Shown: positions 6,560-14,970, counted from the first letter of the stretch. The stretch is 45,913 nt of DNA from Subdoligranulum variabile (GCA_004554775.1 SFKI01000015.1:1-45913); one strand, 5' to 3'. Made by a program: numbers and translations. The notes: generated by a model not told the origin, from the sequence alone.

Positions 6560-6667
6560 GATTTGCCCAAAGCCCTTTGGCCCTCTCTGCGAAGGTGGGG
6601 AAGCCTTTCCCGATACGAATTAAATAATAACAAAAATAATAAAAATAACAGAAATGAGGAACATATC

Positions 6668-7957
6668 ATGAGCGAGCGTAAATACCATTTTGAGACCCTT
6701 CAGCTGCACGTTGGTCAGGAGCAGGCCGACCCCGTTACCGACTCCCGTGCCGTGCCCATTTACCAGACGACCTCCTACGTTTTCCATAACGCTCAGCATG
6801 CGGCGGACCGCTTCGGCCTGAAAGATGCCGGCAACATCTACGGCCGCCTGACCAACACCACCGAGGATGTGTTCGAGCAGCGCATTGCAGCCCTTGAGGG
6901 CGGCGTCGCAGCCTTGGCTGTTGCTTCCGGTGCTGCGGCCATCAACTACACCATCCAGGCCCTGGCCCAGAACGGCGGCCACATCGTCGCCCAGAAAACC
7001 ATCTACGGCGGCACCTCCAACCTGCTGGAGCACACCCTGCCCGCTTTCGGCGTGACCACTACCTTTGTCAACGCCCATGACCTGGCCGAAGTAGAGGGGG
7101 CTATCCAGGATAACACCCGCGCCATCTATCTGGAAACGCTGGGCAACCCCAACTCTGATATCCCAGATATCGACGCCATCGCCGAGATCGCCCACAAGCA
7201 CGGCCTGCCGCTGGTCATTGACAACACCTTCGGTACCCCGTACCTGATTCGCCCCATCGAGCACGGCGCGGACATCGTTGTCCACTCCGCTACCAAGTTC
7301 ATCGGCGGCCACGGCACCACGCTGGGCGGCATCATCGTCGATTCCGGCAAGTTCGACTGGAAAGCCAGCGGCAAGTTTCCCGCATTCTCGGAGCCGAACC
7401 CCAGCTACCACGGCGTAAGCTTTGTGGATGCTGCCGGCCCTGCCGCTTTCGTTACCTACATCCGCGCCATCATCCTGCGCGACACCGGCGCCTGCATCAG
7501 CCCGTTCAACGCCTGGCTGCTGCTCCAGGGCACCGAGACGCTCTCCCTGCGCCTGGATCGCCACAACGAGAACACCAAGAAGGTCGTCGAGTTCCTGACC
7601 AAACACCCCAAGGTGGCCCACGTCAACCATCCCAGCCTGCCTGACCATCCCGACCACGCCCTGTACGAGAAGTACTTCCCCAACGGCGGTGCGTCCATCT
7701 TTACCTTTGACATCAAGGGCGGCCAAAAAGAGGCCTTCGAGTTCATCGACCACCTGAAGATCTTCTCGCTGCTGGCCAACGTTGCCGACGTCAAGAGCCT
7801 GGTCATCCACCCGGCCACCACCACCCACGCCCAGCTGTCCCCCGAGGAGCTCGAGGATGTGGGCATCCACGAGAACACCATCCGCCTGTCCATCGGCACT
7901 GAGCACAGCGACGATATCATCGCGGATCTCGACCAGGCTTTGAATGCTGTCGAGTAA
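6668..7957 (+). CDS. metY: O-acetylhomoserine sulfhydrylase (Cys/Met-metabolism PLP enzyme)
   Basis: This 429-residue cytoplasmic enzyme joins sulfide or methanethiol to O-acetylhomoserine, giving homocysteine or methionine; some relatives accept O-acetylserine. The PLP lysine is Lys210 in HSATKFIGGHG. Family segments YGRLTNTTEDVFEQRIAALEGG, VIDNTFGTPY and the C-terminal RLSIGTEHSDDIIADLDQAL are all present, and the length is usual for MetY. The start at 6668 has AGGA 8 bases upstream; an in-frame extension to 6563 would overlap the leader terminator and has no ribosome site. The cysteine leader peptide suggests it answers to cysteine rather than methionine supply. Confidence 0.93.
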   Translation: MSERKYHFETLQLHVGQEQADPVTDSRAVPIYQTTSYVFHNAQHAADRFGLKDAGNIYGRLTNTTEDVFEQRIAALEGGVAALAVASGAAAINYTIQALAQNGGHIVAQKTIYGGTSNLLEHTLPAFGVTTTFVNAHDLAEVEGAIQDNTRAIYLETLGNPNSDIPDIDAIAEIAHKHGLPLVIDNTFGTPYLIRPIEHGADIVVHSATKFIGGHGTTLGGIIVDSGKFDWKASGKFPAFSEPNPSYHGVSFVDAAGPAAFVTYIRAIILRDTGACISPFNAWLLLQGTETLSLRLDRHNENTKKVVEFLTKHPKVAHVNHPSLPDHPDHALYEKYFPNGGASIFTFDIKGGQKEAFEFIDHLKIFSLLANVADVKSLVIHPATTTHAQLSPEELEDVGIHENTIRLSIGTEHSDDIIADLDQALNAVE

Positions 7958-7993
7958 TTTGTAGAGCAATTTAGAGGAAATAGGGATCACATA

Positions 7994-8035
7994 GCCGCCG
8001 CACCCGCGCCGCCCGCCGGGTGCGGCGGCCTTTTT
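7994..8035 (+). terminator. Rho-independent terminator of the sulfhydrylase
   Basis: A 13-bp G+C-rich stem, GCCGCCGCACCCG / CGGGTGCGGCGGC, has a 10-base loop and is followed by CTTTTT. Confidence 0.9.
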
Positions 8036-8041
8036 GCGGCC

Positions 8042-8070
8042 TTGCGCTTGAGACAGGTTTGCGGTATTAT
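8042..8070 (+). promoter_or_regulatory. Probable promoter of the RNA methyltransferase gene
   Basis: TTGCGC (8042-8047), 17 bases and TATTAT (8065-8070), directly after the previous terminator. The -35 box is weak. Confidence 0.45.
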
Positions 8071-8079
8071 TTGTTTAAA

Positions 8080-8112
8080 AGTTTCTTCGGTTCCTTCTTT
8101 TCAAAGAAGGAA
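8080..8112. repeat. Dispersed hairpin repeat, GGTTCCTTCTTT family (family B)
   Basis: AGTTTCTTCGGTTCCTTCTTT continues to CAAAGAAGGAA and folds into a hairpin. Related copies are at 12076-12101, 17590-17626, 17814-17850, 20570-20604 and 20656-20693. Here it lies in the 5' leader of the next gene. Confidence 0.65.
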
Positions 8113-8138
8113 TAAAACCCCCGTAAAGGAGCCTTTCC

Positions 8139-8966
8139 ATGCCCACCATCATCGAAATCACCGACCTCTCCGCGCCGGAGCTGGCCGTGTATACCAAACT
8201 GACCGAGGCGCAGCTGCGCAATAAGCTCGAGCCCGAAAAGGGCATTTTCATCGCTGAAAGCCCCAAGGTCATCGGCACGGCACTGGATGCGGGCTGTGAA
8301 CCGCTTTCCTTTTTAATGGAGCGCCCGCACATCGAGGGCTCGGCCACCGGCGTGCTGGCCCGCTGCCCGGACGCGCCCGTCTACACCGCTCCGCGTGAAA
8401 CGCTGCAAACGCTGACCGGCTACGCCCTGACCCGAGGCGTGCTGTGCGCCATGCGCCGCCCCGCGCTGCGCACCGTAGAGGATTTGTGCCAGACCGCCCG
8501 CCGCGTGGCCGTGCTGGAGGGCATCGTTGACTCCACCAACATCGGGGCCATCTTCCGCAGCGCCGCCGCGCTGGGCATGGACGCCGTGCTGCTCTCGCCG
8601 TCCTGCTGCGACCCGCTGTGCCGCCGTGCCGTGCGTGTCAGCATGGGCACGGTGTTCCAGGTGCCGTGGGCGCGCTTGGGCGAGAAAAGCGCCGACTGGC
8701 CTGACGCCGGAATGGACCGCCTGCACAAGCTGGGATTTAAGACGGCCGCCATGGCGCTGGACGACCGCGCCGTCAGCGTCGAGGACCCCGCCTTGCAGGC
8801 TGAGGACAAGCTGGCGATCGTACTGGGCACCGAGGGTGATGGCCTGGCCGCGAACACCATTGCGCAGTGCGATTACACCGTCATGATCCCGATGCAGCAC
8901 GGTGTGGACAGCCTGAACGTAGCCGCCGCCAGCGCCGTGGCATTTTGGCAATTGAGAGCGCACTAA
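8139..8966 (+). CDS. SpoU/TrmH-family RNA 2'-O-methyltransferase
   Basis: This 275-residue cytoplasmic enzyme transfers a methyl group from S-adenosylmethionine to a ribose 2'-hydroxyl in tRNA or rRNA. The three SpoU motifs are present: NIGAIFRSAAALG (motif 1), IVLGTEGDGL (motif 2) and MIPMQHGVDSLNVAAASAVAFW (motif 3), in the C-terminal half, with an N-terminal substrate-binding domain (QLRNKLEPEKGIFIAESPKV). The target base cannot be told from sequence; RlmB- and TrmH-like members look alike. AAAGGAG lies 8 bases ahead of the ATG. It appears to be a single-gene unit. Confidence 0.92.
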   Translation: MPTIIEITDLSAPELAVYTKLTEAQLRNKLEPEKGIFIAESPKVIGTALDAGCEPLSFLMERPHIEGSATGVLARCPDAPVYTAPRETLQTLTGYALTRGVLCAMRRPALRTVEDLCQTARRVAVLEGIVDSTNIGAIFRSAAALGMDAVLLSPSCCDPLCRRAVRVSMGTVFQVPWARLGEKSADWPDAGMDRLHKLGFKTAAMALDDRAVSVEDPALQAEDKLAIVLGTEGDGLAANTIAQCDYTVMIPMQHGVDSLNVAAASAVAFWQLRAH

Positions 8967-8968
8967 GA

Positions 8969-9086
8969 GAGGCTCCCCTCGAGGAGGGCTCCCGCGCCAG
9001 CGGGTGAGGGGTGGACCCAGGAGCACGAACATATGCCCAGCCACCCTTCAGTCGCCTTCGGCGCCAGCTCCCCTCCAGGGGAGCCT
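8969..9086. repeat. 118-bp palindromic element (family A)
   Basis: It is bounded by GAGGCTCCCCTC and CCAGGGGAGCC, with an internal pair GAGGGGTGG / CCACCCTTC and a hairpin CTCCCGCGCCAGCGGG. The layout is the same as the 3906-4048 element. It lies immediately after the methyltransferase stop codon, where it may also act as a transcription stop. Confidence 0.7.
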
Positions 9087-9163
9087 TTTCTTCTATGTAC
9101 AACCTGCCACAAAAATATGACAAAAGTTTTACACCCTGCTGACGAAAACGCTGACGGGGTGTG

Positions 9164-9192
9164 TTGTGTTTGGGGCATGCGCATGGTACAAT
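9164..9192 (+). promoter_or_regulatory. Promoter of the UMF1 exporter
   Basis: TTGTGT (9164-9169), 17 bases and TACAAT (9187-9192), about 50 bases ahead of the start codon. Confidence 0.5.
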
Positions 9193-9245
9193 ATTTACAC
9201 ACACATCCCCCATGCGTGTAATAACTTGGCGGGAGGAACCTACCT

Positions 9246-10613
9246 ATGGGCTTCTTGAAAAAATTTACCAAGCAGGAGATCAGCTGGATGATGTACGACT
9301 GGGCCAACAGCGCCCACTCGGTCATCGTCGTGACCATTCTGCCCATCTTCTTTGACTCGGTGGCAAGCTGCACGGCGGACAGCGTTTCCAGCATGTCCAC
9401 CTGGGGCTACGCCACCAGCATCGCCATGGCCATCGTGGCGCTGGCCGCGCCGTTTTTGGGCGTGTTCGGCGATATCCGCGGCATGCGCAAAAAGCTGTTT
9501 ACCGCGTTTCTGCTGCTGGGCGTCGTGTCGGTCACCGGGCTGGCCTTTACGCCGCTGATGGACTTTACCTCGTCCACCGCCGCTGCCAGCAAGGTCGCCA
9601 TGCTCGTGCTGGTGCTGTATATTTTGAGCACCATCGGCTTTGATGCGTCCTGCATCTATTACGACGCATTTTTGACCGATGTCACCACCGAGGATCGCAT
9701 GGATTCGGTCTCCACGCTGGGGTATGGTCTGGGGTACATCGGCGGCTCCACCATCCCGCTGCTGATCTTCCTCATCATGAACGCCGTCGGCGTGCCGATG
9801 CTGACCAGCCTTGCGATCATCTTTGCCATCACTGCCGTGTGGTGGCTGGTGTTCAGCCTGCCGCTGCTGAAAAACTGCGAGCAGACCACCGGCAAACCCT
9901 ACGAGAAGGGCGATGTGGGCGCCAGCATCAAAAACGTGTTCACCACTATGAAAGAGATCGGCGCCGATAAGCCGATGCTGGTGTACATCCTGTCGTACTT
10001 TTTCTACATTGACGGCGTGCATACCATCATCAGCATGTCGACCAGCTACGGCACCAACCTGGGGCTGGATTCCGCCGGTATGCTGCTGGCGCTGCTGCTT
10101 GTGCAGGTGCTGGGCCTGCCGTTCTGCCTGCTGTACATGAAGCTGGCCGCCAAGTTCGGCGCGCGCACCATGGTCGGCGTGGGCATCTGCGTTTACATGT
10201 TTATCTGCGTATTTGCGTACTTTATGAACAGCCTGTGGCAGTTCTGGATGCTGGCCGTGCTCTGCGCTACCAGCCAGGGCGGCATCCAGGCACTGAGCCG
10301 CTCGATGTTCGGCAAGCTCATCCCGGACAAAGCCCGCAGCGGCGAGTTCTTCGGCTTCTTTGATATCTTCGGCAAGTTCTCGTCCATCCTCGGCCCCACG
10401 CTGGTGGGTATCGTCAGCGCCTTTGCCGCCAACAAAATGATGGCCGACCAGGGCCTGACCGCCGCCACCGCGACGGCAGAGCAGGTGGACGCCATCAACA
10501 AGGCCGCAGGCCCCTACGGCATTTTGTCGGTCATCCTCATTATCATTGCGGGCGCAGTGCTTTATTTTGCCGTGCTGCCCCGCACGCTGCAGGGCGACCA
10601 GCGCAAGATTTGA
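9246..10613 (+). CDS. UMF1-family MFS transporter
   Basis: This 455-residue integral membrane protein has about 12 hydrophobic segments. The N-terminal FTKQEISWMMYDWANSAHS carries the YDWANSA signature of the UMF1 (Atg22-like) branch of the major facilitator superfamily. Fungal Atg22 releases amino acids from vacuoles; bacterial substrates are not settled, so the cargo is unknown. The mid-protein loop EKGDVGASIKNVFTTMKEIG separates the two six-helix halves. GGGAGGAAC lies about 6 bases ahead of the ATG. The end of the gene carries the -35 box of the next promoter. Confidence 0.88.
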   Translation: MGFLKKFTKQEISWMMYDWANSAHSVIVVTILPIFFDSVASCTADSVSSMSTWGYATSIAMAIVALAAPFLGVFGDIRGMRKKLFTAFLLLGVVSVTGLAFTPLMDFTSSTAAASKVAMLVLVLYILSTIGFDASCIYYDAFLTDVTTEDRMDSVSTLGYGLGYIGGSTIPLLIFLIMNAVGVPMLTSLAIIFAITAVWWLVFSLPLLKNCEQTTGKPYEKGDVGASIKNVFTTMKEIGADKPMLVYILSYFFYIDGVHTIISMSTSYGTNLGLDSAGMLLALLLVQVLGLPFCLLYMKLAAKFGARTMVGVGICVYMFICVFAYFMNSLWQFWMLAVLCATSQGGIQALSRSMFGKLIPDKARSGEFFGFFDIFGKFSSILGPTLVGIVSAFAANKMMADQGLTAATATAEQVDAINKAAGPYGILSVILIIIAGAVLYFAVLPRTLQGDQRKI

Positions 10614-10638
10614 CAAAAGCGCCGCTGCGGTTTACAAT
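10610..10638 (+). promoter_or_regulatory. Promoter of the phospholipase-like / cyclophilin pair
   Basis: TTGACA (10610-10615), 17 bases and TACAAT (10633-10638). The -35 box overlaps the stop codon of the upstream exporter gene. Confidence 0.75.
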
Positions 10639-10672
10639 AAAGGCCATGCTGAACAACAGGAAGTGAACCACC

Positions 10673-11596
10673 ATGCCGGAAGGCTATACCCACGTGCGCA
10701 CGGCGCAAAAGGCCGCGGCGGCTATCCATTATAAGGTGCAGTGCCCCGCAGCGTTTGCGGCGGGGGCCAACGGCCCGGACAGTTTCTTTTGCTACGAGGT
10801 CTGGAAAAAGCGCGCCAAGCGCCATTTTGACCTGCCCACCCTGGGCAACCGCATGCACGAGGAGCAGACCGGCGCGTTTCTGCGCAGCCTGTGCCGCCAC
10901 GTCAAAAGCCGCCAGCAGGTCGAGTACGCCCTCGGCTTTTTGAGCCACTACGCCGCCGATACCGTGGTGCATCCGTTTGTCTACGCGATGTGCCAGCCCG
11001 GCAAGCCCTACGCGGGCAAGGGCGGGCACGGCTACCTGGAAATTGCGCTCGACTCCACCCTGCACGAGGAGGACACCGGCAGTGCGCTGGTGCAGGTCGA
11101 CGATGTCAGCCCCCTGCCCACCGGTGAGGAACTGGCCGACATCACGGCGCTGTTGCACACCTGCCTGTTGGAAGTGTACGGCGTGGATGTATCGGTCGAA
11201 TACTTGGCCGATGCGTTCTACCACACCAAGGTGCTGCGTGGGCTGTTCCCGACGAAAAATCCGATAAAGCGTGGATTCTTTTGGACGGTAGAGCCGCTTT
11301 TCGGCGGGCGCGGGTTCATCACGGGGCATGTTTCGCCCCGTAAGCTGGCCCCCGGCATGCCCGATGCCTGGACGGATCCCTTTACCGGCACCGAGCACAC
11401 GGGCGGCGTGTTTGCGCTGCTGCCCAAGGCTGAGCGCCGCAGCGAGGAATTTATGGGCGCGGCCCTGCTGCTTTGGCTGCACAAGTACACCGAAGCTGAA
11501 TTTGCCGAGAAAATCGGCAGTATGAGCTACACCGAGGGCCGCGCGACCCCTGCCAGCGACCCTCAATCCACCGATGAAAAGGAGACAACAACATGA
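10673..11596 (+). CDS. Zinc-dependent phospholipase C-domain protein
   Basis: This 307-residue protein resembles the zinc-dependent phospholipase C / S1-P1 nuclease fold. Likely metal-ligand positions are in GYTHVRTAQKAAAAI (the N-terminal His), AGANGPDSFF (Asp) and FLSHYAADTVVHPFVY (two His and an Asp). No signal peptide is visible, unlike secreted phospholipases, so it probably acts inside the cell; hypothetical proteins of this kind are common in Clostridia and their substrate is unknown. The family call is fairly sure and the activity is not. AGGAAGTG lies about 9 bases ahead of the ATG. The stop overlaps the next start by 4 bases (ATGA), so translation is coupled with the cyclophilin. 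Confidence 0.75.
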   Translation: MPEGYTHVRTAQKAAAAIHYKVQCPAAFAAGANGPDSFFCYEVWKKRAKRHFDLPTLGNRMHEEQTGAFLRSLCRHVKSRQQVEYALGFLSHYAADTVVHPFVYAMCQPGKPYAGKGGHGYLEIALDSTLHEEDTGSALVQVDDVSPLPTGEELADITALLHTCLLEVYGVDVSVEYLADAFYHTKVLRGLFPTKNPIKRGFFWTVEPLFGGRGFITGHVSPRKLAPGMPDAWTDPFTGTEHTGGVFALLPKAERRSEEFMGAALLLWLHKYTEAEFAEKIGSMSYTEGRATPASDPQSTDEKETTT

Positions 11597-12063
11597 TCCG
11601 CATTACGATGCAGAACGGCAAAACCATTGATATCGAGCTTGACCCCAAGGCGGCTCCCATCACCTGCGAAAACTTTGAAAAGCTCGTCAAGCAGGGCTTT
11701 TACAACGGCCTGACCTTCCACCGCGTCATTCCCGGCTTTATGATTCAGGGCGGCTGCCCCGAGGGCACCGGCATGGGCGGCCCGGGCTGGCACATCAAGG
11801 GCGAATTTTTGCAGAACGGCGTTGCCAACCCCATTAAGCATACCCGCGGCGTTATCAGCATGGCTCGCGCCATGGACCCGAACTCCGCCGGCAGCCAGTT
11901 CTTCATCATGCACCAGGACGCCCCGCACCTGGACGGCGGCTACGCAGCCTTCGGCCACGTAGTTTCCGGTATCGAGGTCGTCGACGAGATCGCCGCCGTC
12001 CCCACCGACTGGAACGACAAGCCCCGCACCCCGGTCGTGATGGAAAAAGTCGAGATCGTCTGA
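11593..12063 (+). CDS. Cyclophilin-type peptidyl-prolyl cis-trans isomerase
   Basis: This 156-residue enzyme speeds rotation around proline peptide bonds during folding. Cyclophilin landmarks are present: FHRVIPGFMIQGGCPEGTG (with the catalytic Arg), SAGSQFFIM, HLDGGYAAFGHVVSG. It has no signal peptide, so it is the cytoplasmic form. It overlaps the preceding gene by 4 bases and shares its promoter at 10610. AAAAGGAG lies 11 bases ahead of the ATG. A family-B hairpin repeat and a terminator follow. Confidence 0.95.
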   Translation: MIRITMQNGKTIDIELDPKAAPITCENFEKLVKQGFYNGLTFHRVIPGFMIQGGCPEGTGMGGPGWHIKGEFLQNGVANPIKHTRGVISMARAMDPNSAGSQFFIMHQDAPHLDGGYAAFGHVVSGIEVVDEIAAVPTDWNDKPRTPVVMEKVEIV

Positions 12064-12075
12064 TACAGGGGCTGC

Positions 12076-12101
12076 GTTCCTTTTTTTGAAAGAAAAGGAA
12101 C
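12076..12101. repeat. Dispersed hairpin repeat (family B)
   Basis: GTTCCTTTTTTTGAAAGAAAAGGAAC is a near-palindrome just after the cyclophilin stop codon. It resembles 17814-17850 and 20656-20693. Confidence 0.6.
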
Positions 12102-12148
12102 TAAAATATTGCCTTTGTGAATGGGCAATAGAGCATCGGCTCTTCGTA

Positions 12149-12193
12149 CCCCGCCGGGTAAGGGAATCCACCCATGCCCGGCGGGGGCTTTTT
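12149..12193 (+). terminator. Rho-independent terminator after the cyclophilin
   Basis: CCCCGCCGGG (12149-12158) pairs with CCCGGCGGGG (12177-12186) and is followed by GCTTTTT. Confidence 0.85.
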
Positions 12194-12202
12194 ACTTTAT
12201 GG

Positions 12203-12231
12203 TTGAAATCTTTGCCGAAATCGGTTATACT
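12203..12231 (+). promoter_or_regulatory. Promoter of the glycan gene cluster
   Basis: TTGAAA (12203-12208), 17 bases and TATACT (12226-12231). It lies between the terminator and the LegB-like gene, and probably drives 12298 through 17636. Confidence 0.75.
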
Positions 12232-12297
12232 ATTTTGTAATAATTGAAATCGTGGGGGCATACCCCTTTCTACTTGTATAGAAGTAAGGAGCAAACA

Positions 12298-13281
12298 ATG
12301 GCACATACCGTAATGGTTACTGGCGCAGACGGCTTTATTGGCAGCCATCTGACCGAAGAACTTGTCAAGCGCGGCGAAAAGGTCCGTGCGTTCTGCCTGT
12401 ATAACTCTTTCGGCTCGCTGGGCTGGATCGATACCCTGCCGCCGGAGATCCGCAAGGAAATCGACGTTTTCATGGGCGATGTGCGCGACCCCAACGGCGT
12501 GCGCACTGCCATGCGCGGGCAGGAGCGTGTGTTCCACCTGGCCGCGCTCATCGCCATCCCGTTCTCGTACCACAGCCCGGACAGCTACGTCGACACCAAC
12601 ATCAAGGGTACCCTCAATGTGCTGAACGCTGCGCGTGAGCTGGGCACCCAGCGCGTGCTGGTCACGTCTACCAGCGAGGTCTACGGCACCGCCCAGTATG
12701 TGCCCATCGACGAAAAACACCCGTTCCAAGGCCAAAGCCCCTATTCGGCCACCAAGATCGGCGCAGACCGCTTGGCCGAAAGCTTCTACCGCAGCTTTGA
12801 CCTGCCTGTTACCATCGTGCGCCCGTTCAACACCTACGGCCCGCGCCAAAGCGGCCGCGCCATTATCCCCACCATCATCACCCAGTTGCTGGCAGGCCAG
12901 ACCGAGATCAAGCTCGGCAGCCTGACCCCGACCCGCGACTTCAACTACGTCAAGGACACCGCTAACGGCTTTATGACCATCGCCGACTGCGATGCCGCCA
13001 TCGGCCAGGAACTGAACATCGCCACCGGCGTTGAGCATTCCATCGGAGACCTTGCCAATGAGTTGATCGCCCAGATCAACCCCAACGCCAAGATCGTCTG
13101 CGAGGCCGAGCGCCTGCGCCCCGAAAAGAGCGAGGTCAACCGCCTGCTGGGCGATTCCACCAAGCTGCGCAACCTGACCGGCTGGGCACCCCAGTACACC
13201 TTCGAGCAGGGCCTTGCCGCGACCATCGAGTTTTTGCGCGGCAACCTGGACCAGTACAAGGTTGGCCAGTACATCCTGTAA
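12298..13281 (+). CDS. NAD-dependent sugar-nucleotide 4,6-dehydratase, LegB-like
   Basis: This 327-residue extended short-chain dehydrogenase has the nucleotide-binding motif TGADGFIGSH (8-17), the catalytic Tyr149/Lys153 (YSATK) and STSEVYG (124-130). FCLYNSFGSLGWIDTLP near the N-terminus is typical of LegB, which begins legionaminic-acid synthesis from a UDP- or GDP-linked amino sugar. None of the later legionaminic genes (synthase, transferase) is in the window, so it may serve another surface sugar. The start at 12298 has AAGGAG 6 bases upstream; a longer in-frame start at 12244 has no ribosome site. It heads a run of membrane glycan genes, with only 3 bases to the next. Confidence 0.85.
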   Translation: MAHTVMVTGADGFIGSHLTEELVKRGEKVRAFCLYNSFGSLGWIDTLPPEIRKEIDVFMGDVRDPNGVRTAMRGQERVFHLAALIAIPFSYHSPDSYVDTNIKGTLNVLNAARELGTQRVLVTSTSEVYGTAQYVPIDEKHPFQGQSPYSATKIGADRLAESFYRSFDLPVTIVRPFNTYGPRQSGRAIIPTIITQLLAGQTEIKLGSLTPTRDFNYVKDTANGFMTIADCDAAIGQELNIATGVEHSIGDLANELIAQINPNAKIVCEAERLRPEKSEVNRLLGDSTKLRNLTGWAPQYTFEQGLAATIEFLRGNLDQYKVGQYIL

Positions 13282-13284
13282 TCT

Positions 13285-14970
13285 ATGAAAAATTCGTCAA
13301 ACAAACGTAAATTTTCACCCACCGTATGGTACCCCGCCGCACGGTGGGCTTTCGTGTTGGCGCTGTGCGCCGTTGTTGGCGTTGTCATCAGCTATTACTG
13401 GCGTGTGTTCTACGGGCTGGATCCGCGCGGCGTTTCGCCGTTGCAGGTCACCGGCTTTTGCGTTGTGCTGGCTATGGCGGCGGGCGCGGCGGCACTGCTG
13501 CTGCGGCGCTGCAAAGATTTTGCCAGGCGCGGGGCCGTCTGCATTTTGCTGTGCGGCACGCTGTTTGCCTTTGCCGACCCGCCGATGCAGACGCCCGACG
13601 AAACAGACCATTATCTGCGTACCTACGCTATATCCATGGGCCGCTTTGACTTTGACGCCCAGCGTACCTACCCTGAGGATGTCGACGAGCTGATGGCTGC
13701 GTTCCCCGGCGCGTGGGTCAACGCGCATACATCGGCGGGCCTGGGCACCGACCCCGACACCCACGCCGAGCAGCCCTACAATTCCGCCGGTCACGCCCTA
13801 AAGCAGTACGGCAAGGACGGCAAGGTCGAAAGCATCTGGGACAGCTTTACCCGGTATCTGACCTGGCAATCCCGCGATGCAGCGGCAAAACCTGTCACCG
13901 AGCCGATCAGCTTTCTGATCCTGCCGTTCCTGCCCGGGGCGCTGGGCATGGCGCTGGCGCGGCTGCTGGGCTTCGGCGCGCTGGGCTGCCTGTACGGCGG
14001 GCGGCTTGCGAACCTTGCGGTCTACACGCTGCTGTGTTACGCGGCGCTGCGCAGCGCCAAAAAGTGCCGCCCTGCGTTTTTGGCTGTGATGCTGCTGCCC
14101 ATGTCGCTGTACATGGGGGCGTCCTTAAGTTATGATGCTACGCTGTTAGCCAGCTATTATCTGATGTTGGCACTGCTGACCCGCCCACAGTGGGACGCCC
14201 GCACCGCCGCCCTCTACACCGCCGCCTGTGTGTTTGCCAACGGCACCAAACCGTACATTAACCTGCTGTGGGTGCTGCTGCCGCTGGTGGTTGTACACAA
14301 GGACGCGTGGAAAGCCAGACTCAGCCGCGCGTGGTACACCGTGGGCACGCTGGCGGGCGCGCTGCTGATGACCCAGATCGTTGAGCAATACGGCACGCTG
14401 CTGCGCCGCAATTACGGTGCCATTGCCCGGCAGGGCGGCACCACCGTCAACGGCGCAGAGCAGCTTTTGTTCGTGTTGAAAAATCCGCTGCGTTATATTG
14501 CGGTTTTACTGGGCACACTGTATGAGAACGATGGTTTTCTCGGCCAGCTCGGGCTTTTCGGCTGGAAGGATATGCCCATTGCCTTTTTGAACCTGACCGG
14601 CCCGCTGGTGCTGCTGGCCGCCGCACTGCTTTGCACCCCGGCCCAAAATGCCCTGGGCCGCCGCCGTACTAGGTGGCTGGGGGTGTTTGCTGCTGTCTAC
14701 GCTGTGGGTGCGATGACCGCCATGTACATCACCTACACGCCAGTGGGTATGGTGCGCATCGTGGGGCTGCAAACGCGGTACTTCCTGCCCGTCTGGCTGC
14801 TGCTGATCGTGGGCATGGCCGCCCTGGCCCGCCGCGCCTTGAAACCGGCCCTGACCGCCGAAAGGGGAGAGGCCCTGGCCCTGCCCCTGTGCGGCTGGTA
14901 CGCTTTTGCGGGGGCGGTGCTGCTCTTTCAGCATTACTTTATTGGGCCTGTCTACGTTATTTATCAATAA
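13285..14970 (+). CDS. DUF2142-family multi-pass membrane protein (GT-C-like)
   Basis: This 561-residue protein has about 11-12 hydrophobic segments. After the third comes ADPPMQTPDETDHYLRTYAIS (about 98-117), the DUF2142 hallmark, with acidic residues Asp105 and Glu106. In GT-C transferases an acidic pair in the first outer loop is catalytic, so a lipid-linked sugar transferase is likely but unproved. The start is 3 bases after the previous stop with no clear ribosome site, which suggests translational coupling. It is followed 21 bases later by another large membrane protein. The substrate is unknown. Confidence 0.8.
   Translation: MKNSSNKRKFSPTVWYPAARWAFVLALCAVVGVVISYYWRVFYGLDPRGVSPLQVTGFCVVLAMAAGAAALLLRRCKDFARRGAVCILLCGTLFAFADPPMQTPDETDHYLRTYAISMGRFDFDAQRTYPEDVDELMAAFPGAWVNAHTSAGLGTDPDTHAEQPYNSAGHALKQYGKDGKVESIWDSFTRYLTWQSRDAAAKPVTEPISFLILPFLPGALGMALARLLGFGALGCLYGGRLANLAVYTLLCYAALRSAKKCRPAFLAVMLLPMSLYMGASLSYDATLLASYYLMLALLTRPQWDARTAALYTAACVFANGTKPYINLLWVLLPLVVVHKDAWKARLSRAWYTVGTLAGALLMTQIVEQYGTLLRRNYGAIARQGGTTVNGAEQLLFVLKNPLRYIAVLLGTLYENDGFLGQLGLFGWKDMPIAFLNLTGPLVLLAAALLCTPAQNALGRRRTRWLGVFAAVYAVGAMTAMYITYTPVGMVRIVGLQTRYFLPVWLLLIVGMAALARRALKPALTAERGEALALPLCGWYAFAGAVLLFQHYFIGPVYVIYQ

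Noticed and set aside
6563..6667. N-terminal extension of the sulfhydrylase to 6563
   Set aside because: It begins in or just after the leader terminator, lacks a ribosome site and is not like family N-termini. ATG 6668 has a normal site.
6306..6667. SAM riboswitch or T-box ahead of the sulfhydrylase
   Set aside because: I looked for the S-box core and for the T-box sequence with the specifier loop and saw neither. The Cys leader frame with competing hairpins explains the leader better.
12232..12297. Riboswitch ahead of the LegB-like gene
   Set aside because: There is only a small hairpin (CTACTTGTATAGAAGTAAG) next to the ribosome site and no conserved core.
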